From Photorhabdus akhurstii (GTDB lineage: Bacteria > Pseudomonadota > Gammaproteobacteria > Enterobacterales > Enterobacteriaceae): a DNA stretch of 64,000 bases. The stretch is taken from positions 1 to 64,000 of the forward strand of contig NZ_RCWE01000017.1 of assembly GCF_018448925.1 (NCBI RefSeq). Reading direction: 5' to 3'. A program made the position numbers and the translations under genes. The notes beneath the pieces were generated by a model. The model made no database searches. It saw nothing but the letters and a program-made list of their open reading frames with translations, and had not been told where the DNA came from. Numbering within the stretch: position 1 is the first letter of the stretch; each line of letters opens with the position of its first letter. Shown in pieces: positions 44,601 to 56,600 of this stretch.

Positions 44601-47600
44601 GGCTTTTATCTGGCAAGGATTGTCAGTCCCGGCGCAGGTGGTCTTGCGTCGGGCGCGGTTGCCTGTGACGGAACTGACCCTAGATCCGGCTGACGGCCCA
44701 GTCATTGACCAGTTAACCCGGCGTTTTGATCCCGCGCAGTATCGTCTTGACTTGCGTCAGGCGCCGCTACTGCATTTTGTTATCGCCCAAGAAACCGATG
44801 GCCGTTGGTTCTTACTGGAATTACAACATCACTTGATCGGTGACCATGAAACGATGGAAGTGATGCACCGTGAAGTGCGGGCCTATTTTACCGGACAGGG
44901 GGAGCATCTGCCAGCGCCGGTGCCGTTCCGTAATCTGGTGGCCGAGGCCCGGTTGGGAGTGAGTCAGGCAGCGCATACCCATTTCTTCACCGATATGTTG
45001 GCGGCAGTGGATGAGCCAACGTTGCCGTTTGGGCTGACAGGTGTGCATCGTGATGGATCTCAGAAGACGGAATCTCACTGGATATTAGCTCCTGAGTTAA
45101 ATGGCCGTTTGCGCAGTCAGGCTCGGAGTTTGGGCGTCAGTCTGGCGGCGTTGTGTCATCTGGCCTGGGCGCAAGTGTTATCGCGTACCAGCGGACAGGA
45201 AAAAGTGGTGTTTGGTACCGTCCTGTTTGGACGCATGGCCGTGGGGGAAGGAATGGGATTGTTCATCAATACCCTGCCGTTGAGGCTGGATATGGATGAG
45301 ACCCCGGTACGGGACAGTGTGCGGGAGGCGCATCTGCGGCTGGCTGAATTGTTGGAACATGAGCATGCTCCGTTGGCGCTGGCTCAACGATGCAGTGGGG
45401 TTGACAGAGGTACGCCGCTCTTTAGCGCCCTGTTGAACTATCGCCATAATGAGCAGCCCGATCCTTTGGATGAAACAATGGCCGGGATTGAATTCTTGGG
45501 CGAACAGGAGCGAACTAACTATCCGTTTGTGCTGTCGGTAGAGGATGGCGGTTCTACTCTGGGGCTGACGGCTCAGGTCGTGCAACCGTTTGATCCGGAA
45601 AGCCTATGCGGTTATATGCAACAGTCACTGGAGAGTTTGGCGGCAGCGCTGGAGCAAACCCCGGACATGCCCGTTCGGGTATTGGATATCCTGCCGGAAG
45701 CGGAGCGTACCTTGTTGTTAGAAACTTGGAACGCCACGGAAACCGTCTATCCTGAACAGTTATGTATCCAGCAGTTGTTTGAACAACAGGTAGAAAAAAC
45801 TCCAACGGCGACAGCGCTGATAGCTGGAGATAAAACTCTGAGCTATACAGAACTGAATACCCGTGCTAACCGGCTAGCTCGTCAGTTAATCGAACAAGGG
45901 ATTTGTCCCGGTGATCATATTGCGCTTTTGCTAGAGCGATCGATAGAACTGGTGGTAGCTCAATTGGCTATTCTTAAAGCCGGTGCCGTTTACGTGCCGG
46001 TTGATCCCAGTGTGCCGGATGATCGGAAGAATTGGCTGATAAATGACTGTTCAGCTAAGTTGCTGATTACTGATGAACAATCTGAGATTCCTGTCGGCCT
46101 TTTGGTTCCGCTGTTTCGTCTCTCGAATAAGACAGACACGAGCAAAGAGGAAGATTGCCTCAACCCTGATTTACCGCATTCCAGTGCCGATTTAGCGTAT
46201 ATCATGTACACCTCCGGTTCTACCGGTACCCCAAAAGGGGTATTGGTACCTCATCGTGCGGTGGCACGGTTGGTTATCAATAATGGTTATGCCGAAATCG
46301 GTCAGGATGATCGGGTTGCTTTTACAGCTAATCCTGCTTTCGATGCCAGCACATTTGAAGTCTGGGCGCCGTTACTCAATGGCGGAGCATTAGTGGTTAT
46401 TGACCGCTCCACGTTATTAACACCACAGGAGTTAGTGCGGGTTTTACAGGCCCGCCAGATCACGGTTCTGTGGCTGACTATCGGGTTGTTTAACCGGCTG
46501 GCGGCAGAGTTATCTCCGGTTCTGCCGCAGATTAAGATCCTGATTTTCGGGGGAGACATACCCGATTTACATGTGATTGCTCAGGTTCTGGATAATCGTC
46601 CGCCACAACAATTATTGCAGGCTTATGGTCCGAGTGAGGGAACCACTTTTACCACCATGTATCCTATTGCGGCATTAGCGCAGGGAGTGACTCGCATTCC
46701 CATTGGTCGGCCGATAGCCAATACACGTATTTATCTGCTGGATGCTTATGGTCAGCCGGTACCGTCAGGTGCGATTGGTGAGATTTATGTAGGGGGAGAT
46801 GGAGTGGCCTGCGGTTATCTTAATCGCCCTGACCAAACTGCTGAACGTTTCCTGACAGATCCATTTAGTGATCAACCGGATGCGCGTATGTATCGGACCG
46901 GGGATTTGGCCCGTTATCTGCCGGATGGCAATCTGGAATTTCTGGGCCGTAATGACCAACAGGTTAAAATCCGCGGCTTCCGTATTGAACCGGGGGAAAT
47001 TGAGAATCGTCTAGTGGAGCATCCGGCGGTGCGAGAGGCGGCGGTGTTGGCGTTAGGCGATGGGCCGGAAAAACGGCTGGTGGCCTATGTGGCGGCGGAA
47101 GCCCATGAGGGGCTGGCGATGAGTTTACGTGATCACCTGAGCGCCATTTTACCGGATTACATGGTGCCGACAGCCTTTGTGCGTCTGGATGGGTTTCCAC
47201 TGACTCCGAACGGTAAACTGGATCGCCGAGCGCTCCCAGCACCGGACAATGAAGCTTTGGCCCGTCAGGTTTATGCTGCGCCGCAAGGCGAAACGGAAAT
47301 GGTTCTGGCGACGATTTGGCGTGAATTACTGGGAATTGAACAGGTCAGTCGGTATGACAGTTTCTTCGCACTGGGCGGTCACTCGTTGCTCGCTGTGCGG
47401 ATGGTTGAACGTTTGCGTCACTTGGGGTTGACGCTGGCAGTGCGCGACCTGTTCCAATCGCCAGTGTTGTTTGAATTAGCACAAACACTGGGGCAGCAAC
47501 CGGTTATGGCGGTGCCGCCGAATGTGATTACGCCAGCGACGACGAAAATTACCCCAGAAATGTTGCCGCTGATTGATCTGACTCAGGCTGAGATTGACCG

Positions 47601-50600
47601 TATCGTCGGGCAGGTGCCGGGCGGGATGACTAATATTCAGGATATCTATGCCTTGTCGCCGTTGCAGGACGGTATTTTGTTCCACCATTTATTGGCAAAC
47701 GAAGGCGATCCCTATCTGGTGGTCAGCCAGATGGCCTTTGCTAATCGCTCTCTGCTAGACCGTTATTTGGCGGCGGTGCAACAGGTGATTGATCGTCACG
47801 ATATTCTGCGTACCGCCTTTATCTGGCAAGAGTTGTCAGTACCGGCTCAGGTAGTCTGGCGTCAGGCATCCTTGTCGGTGACTGAGCTGGCGCTGAACCC
47901 GGCTGATGGCCCGATTTGTGATCAACTGGTTCAACGTTTTAACCCCCGTCATTATCGTCTCGATTTGAGTCAGGCCCCGCTGTTGTGTTTTGTGGCGGCA
48001 CAGGAGACCGATGGCCGCTGGTTGTTACTGGAATTGCAGCACCACCTGATTGGCGACCATACCGCAATGAAAGTGATGAACCGTGAAGTGCAGGCGTACC
48101 TTGCCGGACAAGGGAATAGCCTGCCTGACCCGGTACCGTTCCGCAATCTGGTGGCGCAGGCCCGGTTAGGAGGGTATCAGGAAGCGTATACCCGTTTCTT
48201 TACCGAGATGCTAGCGGAGGTGGATGAGCCAACGCTGCCGTTCGGGCTGACGGATGTGCATCGTGATGGATCTCAGGAGATAGCGTCCCATCGGCTGTTG
48301 ACGGCCAGCTTGAATGATCGTCTGCGTAGTCAGGCTCGGCGTTTGGGCGTCAGTCTGGCGGCGTTGTGTCATTTGGCTTGGGCGCGGGTATTGTCGTGTA
48401 CCAGTGGTCAGGAGAAAGTGGTGTTTGGCACCGTGCTGTTTGGGCGCATGGCGGCGGGAGAAGGGGCAGACAATGGCATGGGGTTATTTATTAATACCCT
48501 GCCGCTACGGCTGGACATCGATGATACGTCGGTACGAGACAGCGTACAGGTAGTACATACCCGGCTGGCGGGATTGTTGGAACATGAACATGCTTCACTG
48601 GCGCTGGCTCAACGATGCAGTGGGGTTGCCAGCGGTACGCCGCTCTTTAGTGCCCTGATGAACTACCGCCATAATGATCAGGCGGCTTCCTTGGATAAAA
48701 TGATGGAGGGGGTTGAATTCCTGGGCGAACAGGAGAGCACTAACTACCCCTTTGGGATGTCGGTGGAGGACGATGGAGCTACATTGGGGTTGATCGCTCA
48801 TGTGGTGCAACCGTTTGATCCGGGAAGTCTATGCAATTATATGCAGCAGGCGCTGGAGAGTTTGGCAGAGGCCCTTGAGCAGGCTCCAGAGACACCAGTA
48901 CGGGTACTGAATATCCTGCCGGAAACTGAACGCACATTATTACTGGAAACTTGGAACGCTACGGAGACCCCATATCCAGAGGCGTTATGCATTCATCAGT
49001 TGTTTGAACAACAGGTGGAGAAAACCCCGGAGGCCACGGCACTGGTGTATCAAGAGCAGACGCTAAGTTATGCCGAATTAAATGCCTGCGCCAACCGGTT
49101 GGCCCATCAACTGATTGCATGTGGCGTAACACTGGAGCAACCGGTGGCGATTTGCGTGGCCCGCTCACCGGCGATGGTGGTGGCGTTGTTGGCGGTGTTG
49201 AAAGCCGGTGGAGCTTACGTGCCGCTGGATTCAACCTACCCGGAGGAGCGTCTGACCTATATCCTGCATGACACGGCCCCATCAGTGGTCTTGGCTGATG
49301 CGATCGGACAGGCCGCACTGGGTGGCGAGGCATTGGCTGGGCTGACTGTACTTGACCCGAATATCCAGCCTGATCAACCGGACAGCAATCCATTAGTGAC
49401 GGCATTGACGCCACAGCATCTGGCCTATGTGATTTACACCTCCGGTTCAACCGGGCAGCCGAAAGGGGTGATGGTAGAACATCAGGCGGTGTATCAACGT
49501 TATCTGGGGGTTAATGAACCCTATGCCATCACCGCGCAAGACCGGGTATTGCAATTTGCCGCGTTTGCGTTTGATGTTTCAGTGGAAGAGTGTTTCTCGT
49601 CATTATGCAACGGCGCCACGCTAGTGATTCGCGATGATAGCTGGCTGGCTTCAATGGCGGAATTTATTGCTTTAGCCCGGCAAAACCATATCACTGTGAT
49701 GTTTCTGCCGACCTTATTCTGGTCTGAACTGGCGGCCAGAGACAACGAATTACCGTTGCCGGAGTGTCTCCGGCTGATCATCATTGGCAGTGAGGCGGTC
49801 AAAAAGAACGCTATTCAGGATTGGTTTAGGCAGCAAGGCCACCGACCTCGGCTACTGAACGCTTATGGTCCGACGGAAAATACCGTGACGGCGACCTGTA
49901 AAGAAATCTTATCCCCGGCAGATGATCGTTCTATCGGTCGACCGATTAGAAATACTCGTGTCTATCTGTTGGATAAATACAGCCAACCTGTGCCATTGGG
50001 CTGCGTGGGCGAAATGTATATTGGGGGCGTAGGTGTGGCACGGGGTTATCTGAACCGGCTGACATTGAGCGAAGAACGTTTTATGCCAGATTCCTTTAGT
50101 CCGGTGTCCAATGCGCGAATGTATCGCACCGGAGATTTAGCGCGTTATCTGCCGGACGGTGAGTTGGAATTCTTCGGTCGTAACGACCAACAGGTTAAAA
50201 TTCGCGGCTTCCGGGTTGAACTGGGGGAAATTGAAACTCGGCTGGTGGAACATCCGGCGGTACAGGAAGCGGTGGTGCTGGCGCTGGATGATGAGCTGGG
50301 CAAACGGCTGGTTGCTTATGTAGCGGCACAAGCGCATGAGAAATTGACGGCTGATTTACGCGAACACCTGTGCGCAGTTTTACCTGACTATATGATACCG
50401 GCGGCCTTTGTGCGACTGGATAGCTTCCCGCAAACGCCGAATGGCAAGCTGGATCGCCGGGCGTTGCCGGCACCGGGGGAGGCGGCGTTTGCCCGTCAAG
50501 TTTATGAAGCCCCGCAAGGGAAGGTAGAAACGATGTTGGCGGCTGTTTGGTGTGAGTTACTGGGCGTTGAACAGATTAGCCGACATGACAGCTTCTTTGC

Positions 50601-53600
50601 ATTGGGCGGCCACTCCTTACTCGCCGTGCGTATGATTGAACGATTGCGGCGTGTCGGTCTGGGTGTATCAGTACAAATGCTATTTCAGCATCCAACACTC
50701 CGTGTTCTGGCACAGTCTCTGGTTCAGCATGATGAAATCCGGGTACCTGACAACGGTATTACATCGGATACAACGGTGCTGACACCTGAAATGTTGCCGC
50801 TGATTGATTTAACTCAGGCTGATATTGACCGCATCGTCGGACAGGTACCGGGTGGGATGGCGAATATTCAGGATATCTATGCGCTGTCGCCATTGCAGGA
50901 TGGTATTTTGTTCCACCATCTGTTGGAGAATGAAGGTGATACGTATCTGTTAGTCAGCCAGATGGTCTTTGCTGACCGGGCGCTATTGGATCGTTATCTG
51001 GCGGCGATTCAACAGACCATTGATCGGCACGATATCTTACGTACCGCCTTTATCTGGCAAGGATTGTCAATGCCGGCGCAGGTGGTCTGGCGTCAGGCCC
51101 CATTGTCAGTGACTGAATTGACGCTAAACCCGGCTGACGGTCCGGTCAGTGACCAGTTAACTCGGCGTTTTGATCCCGCTCACTATCGTCTTGATCTGAG
51201 CCAAGCCCCGTTACTGCGTTTTGTTATCGCTCAAGAAACGGATGGTCGTTGGTTGTTACTGGAATTGCATCATCACTTGATCGGTGACCATGAAACGATG
51301 GAAGTGATGCACCGTGAAGTGCAGGCGTATCTGACGGGGCAAGAGGAGCGCTTGCCGACGCCGGTTCCTTTCCGCAATCTGGTGGCGCAGGCCCGGTTGG
51401 GCGTCAGTCAGGAAGAACACACCCGCTTCTTTACCGAGATGTTGGCGGAGGTGGATGAATCGACATTACCGTTCGGGCTGACGGAGGTGCATCGTGATGG
51501 TTCGCAGGTGACGGAATCCCACCGGATGTTGGTTCCTGAGCTAAATGACCGTTTGCGTAGTCAGGCCAGGCGTTTGGGTGTCAGTCTGGCGGCGCTGTGT
51601 CATCTGGCTTGGGCGCAGGTGTTGTCCTGTACCAGTGGTCAGCAGAGTGTCGTATTTGGTACGGTGCTGTTTGGGCGTATGCAGGCGGGGGAGGGTGCTG
51701 ACAATGGCATGGGGTTGTTTATCAATACCTTACCGTTGCGGCTGGATATCGATGAGACCCCAGTACGGGATAGCGTACAGGCCGCCCATACCCGACTCGC
51801 CGGCTTATTGGCGCATGAGCATGCTTCACTGGCGCTGGCTCAACGTTGCAGTGGGGTTGCCAGCGGTACGCCGCTCTTTAGCGCACTGTTGAACTATCGG
51901 CACAATGCTTTGTCGGCAACGTCAGATGAACTGATCAGCGGTATTGAATTTCTTGATGCACAGGAGCGAACCAACTACCCATTTGTACTGTCGGTGGAGG
52001 ACTTTGGCGAATCTCTGGGGCTGACGGCTCAGGTAGTGCAACCGTTTGATCCGGAAAGCCTGTGCGGTTATATGCAGCAGGCGCTGGAGAGTCTGGTGGA
52101 AGCTTTGGAGCAAGCGCCGGAGACACCGATACGCGCCTTGAACATCCTGCCTGAAACAGAACGCACACTGTTGCTGGAAACCTGGAACGCTACGGAAACC
52201 GCCTATCCTGATGCGTTATGTATTCATCAATTGTTTGAGCAGCAGGTAGAGAAGACCCCGGAGGCGACGGCGCTGATAGCGGGAGATAAAACCTTAAGCT
52301 ATACGGAACTGAATACATGCGCTAACCGATTGGCTCATCAGCTAATCGAACAGGGAATTCGTCCGAATGACCATGTTGCGATCCTGTTAGAGCGCTCAAT
52401 GGAGCTGGTGGTGGCCCAATTGGCGATTCTTAAAGCCGGTGCTGTTTACGTGCCGGTTGATCCCAGTATGCCGGATGAACGGAAAAATTGGCTGATAAGT
52501 GATTGTTCCGCTCGGTTGCTGCTTACCGATACACGGACTGATATTCCGGCTAACTTGACTGTTCCGCTATTGCGTCTCTCGGATGAGAAAAGTGCGAACA
52601 GAGAACAAGATCGTATCAACCCTGATTTGCCGCGTTCCAGCACCGAGTTAGCGTATATCATGTATACCTCCGGTTCGACCGGCACGCCCAAAGGGGTTTT
52701 AGTGCAGCATCGTGCTATGGTTCGGTTGGTCATTAATAATGGCTATGCCAACATCGGGCCGGAGGATAGGGTTGCCTTTACGGCCAATCCGGCTTTTGAT
52801 GCCAGCACGTTTGAAGTTTGGGCGCCGTTGCTTAACGGTGGTGCTTTAGTGGTTATCGACCGCGCCACCTTATTGACGCCACAGGAGTTAGTGCTGACTT
52901 TACAAGAGCGCCGCATCACGGTTCTATGGCTAACTATCGGGTTGTTTAACCGGTTGGCGGCAGAGTTATCTCCCATTCTTCCGCAAATTAAGATCCTGAT
53001 TTTTGGCGGAGATATCCCCGATTTACAGGTGATTGCTCAGGTTCTGGATAATCGTCCGCCACAACGACTCTTGCAAGCCTATGGTCCGAGTGAAGGGACC
53101 ACTTTTACCACCATGTATCCTATCGAGGCGTTACCGCAGGGAGCGAGCCGGATACCTATTGGTCGGCCAATAGCGAACACGCGGGTTTATGTGCTGGATG
53201 CGTATGGTCATCCGGTACCGCCGGGTGTGATCGGTGAAATTTATGTCGGTGGCGATGGGGTCGCTCAAGGTTATTTGAATTGCCCTGAGTTAACCGCCGA
53301 ACGTTTCCTGATCGATCCATTCAGTGATGAACCTGATGCTCGTATGTACCGAACTGGAGATTTGGCCCGTTACCTACCGGACGGTAATCTGGAATTCCTG
53401 GGTCGTAATGACCAGCAGGTGAAAATCCGAGGGTTCCGCATTGAACCGGGAGAGATTGAGGCGCGTCTGGTGGAGCATCCGGCGGTGCGTGAGGCGGCGG
53501 TATCGGCGCTAGGGGATGGGCCGGATAAACGGCTGGTGGCCTATGTGGCGGCGCCCGCGGATGACGGGCTGGTGAATAGTTTGCGTGATTACCTGAGCAA

Positions 53601-56600
53601 AATTTTGCCTGACTATATGGTGCCGTCAGCTTTTGTACGTCTGGATACGTTTCCATTGACGCCGAACGGTAAGTTGGATCGTCGGGCGCTACCGGCACCG
53701 GACAGTGAAGCCGTTGCTCGTCAGGCTTACGTAGCGCCGCAAGGCGAAACGGAAATGACGCTAGCGGCGATTTGGCGTGAATTACTGGGGATTGAACAGG
53801 TTAGCCGGTATGACAGCTTCTTTGCGTTGGGCGGCCATTCACTACTCGCTGTGCGCATGATTGAACGCCTGCGTCACTTGGGGTTGACGCTGGCGGCGCG
53901 TGATCTGTTCCAGTCGCCGGTGCTGTCAGATCTGGCGCAAACGTTGGGACAGCATCAGGCCGTAATCGTGCCGGGTAACGTGATCACCCCGGCAACTACG
54001 ATGCTGACACCGGCAATGTTGCCGCTAATTGATTTGACCCAAACTGACATTGATCGCATCGTCGGGCAAGTGCCGGGCGGGGTTGCCAATATTCAGGATA
54101 TCTATGCCCTGTCGCCATTGCAGGACGGTATTTTGTTCCACCACCTACTGGCAAACAAAGGGGACCCCTATTTATTAACTGGTCAGATGGTTTTTACTGA
54201 GCGGACTTTGCTGGACCGTTATCTGGCGGCGGTGCAACAGGTAGTTAATAGACACGATATCTTGCGTACTGCCTTTATCTGGCAAGGATTGTCAGTGCCT
54301 GCTCAAGTGGTTTGGCATCAGGCATCCTTGTCGGTGACTGAGTTGACACTGAACCTAGCCGATGGACCGGTTAGCGGGCAATTGGCTGAGCGTTTTGATC
54401 CCCGTCACCATCGTTTAGACCTGAGCGAAGCCCCGTTATTGCGCTTTGTGATAGCCCAGGAAACCGATGGCCGTTGGATTGTGCTGCAATTACTGCATCA
54501 TTTGATTGGCGACCATACCACGTTGGACGTGATGAACCGTGAAGTCCAGGCTTATCTGGACGGACAGGAGGAGAGCCTGCCAACGCCGACGCCTTTCCGC
54601 AATTTGGTGGCGCAGGCCCGGCTGGGAATGAGTCAGGAAGCGCATATTCGTTTCTTTACCGACATGTTAGCCGGGGTGGATGAGCCCACGCTGCCGTTCG
54701 GATTGACGGAGGTGCATCGTGATGGTTCGCAGGTGACGGAATCGCAGCGGATGTTGGCCCCTGAGCTGAATGACCGCTTGCGTAGTCAAGCCCGGCGTTT
54801 AGGGGTGAGTCTGGCGGCTTTATGTCATCTGGCTTGGGCGCAGGTGTTGTCGCGTACCAGCGGACAGGAACAGGTGGTGTTCGGTACCGTAATATTTGGG
54901 CGTATGGCGGTGGGGAAAGGGGTTGACAGCGGCATGGGGCTGTTTATCAATACTTTGCCGTTGCGGCTGGATATGGATGAGACGCCGGTGCGTGATAGTG
55001 TACAGGCAGTACATCGCCGACTAGCGGGGTTGTTAGAACATGAGCATGCCTCACTGGCGCTGGCCCAGCGTTGTAGCGGGGTGTTGGATGGCATGCCGCT
55101 GTTTAGCGCCTTGTTGAATTACCGGCATAACGATCAGCCTGATCCTCTGGATGGAACGATGGACGGCATTGAATTCCTTGGAGCGCAGGAGTTTACCAAC
55201 TATCCGTTTGCCTTGTCGGTGGAAGATTTTGGTGACGCACTGGGGCTGACGGCTCAAGTTATCCAGCCGTTTGAGCCTGAACGGGTATGTGGCTATATGC
55301 AGCAGGCACTGGAGAGCTTGGCGGCGGTACTGGAACAGACCCCGGAAACGCCGGTACGGACATTGAACATTCTGCCTGAAACGGAGTGTACGTTACTGTT
55401 GAATACTTGGAATGCGACGGAAACCTCGTATCTGGAACCGTTATGTATTCATCAATTGTTTGAACAACAGGTAGAGCGAACCCCGGACGCGACAGCGTTA
55501 GTCTATGAGGAGCAAACTCTCAGTTATGCCGAATTAAATGCTCGTGCTAACCGGTTAGCCCATCAGCTAATTGCGCTAGGTGTAGAACCGGACCAGCGGG
55601 TGGCGATTTGCGTGGCACGTTCACCGGCGATGGTAGTGGGATTGTTGGCGGTGCTGAAAGCGGGCGCGGCTTATGTGCCGCTGGACCCGGATTATCCGGG
55701 CGAACGTCTATCACATATTTTGGCCGATGTTTCACCGGTTATTTTGCTGGCTGACGCCGTTGGGCGTACCGTGTTGGGTGAAAACGTGCTGACCGGGCTG
55801 ACAGTGCTTGATCCGAATACATTGCCTGACCTGCCAGACAGCAATCCACAGATACCGGAATTGACCTCACGGCATCTGGCGTATGTGATTTACACCTCCG
55901 GTTCGACCGGTACGCCAAAGGGGGTGATGGTTGAACATAGGCAACTGGTCAGTCAAATTACTTCGTTGAACATGAAGTGGTCGCTTAACGCATCTGACCG
56001 TATATTACAATTTTGCAACCCCTCTTTTGACGTTTGTGCATCAGAAATATTTTGCGCAATAACACTGGGGGCACAATTAGTCTTAAGGACAAATCAATGG
56101 CTCCTGAGTGCGCAGGAGTTCTGGCGTCTGTGCGAGTTTTATAAAATTACCTACATTGCGATACCTGCCCAATTCTGGCGGATAATATCAAATGTTAATA
56201 AAGGCGATATCTATCAGGGCGTAAGAATTATTTGCATTGGTGGGGAAGCGATACCTGATCATGAGTTACAACGCTGGCTATTGGTTCATGGCGAATACCC
56301 TGTTCTGGTTAATTGCTACGGTCCGACAGAAGCTACGATTACTACAACGACATCCTGCCTAAACGAGGGGGTGGGGCAGGCCAATATCATTGGTCGTCCG
56401 CTGCCGAATACCCGTGTTTACTTGCTCGACGTTCAGGAGCAGCCAGTACCGTTAGGCGCGGTGGGGGAATTGTATATTGGGGGAGCGGGTGTAGCGCGGG
56501 GTTATCTCAACCGTGCTGAACTGACTGCGGAATACTTCCTGACTGATCCGTTTGACGATAATCCAAATGCACGAATGTATCGCACCGGGGATTTGGTTCG

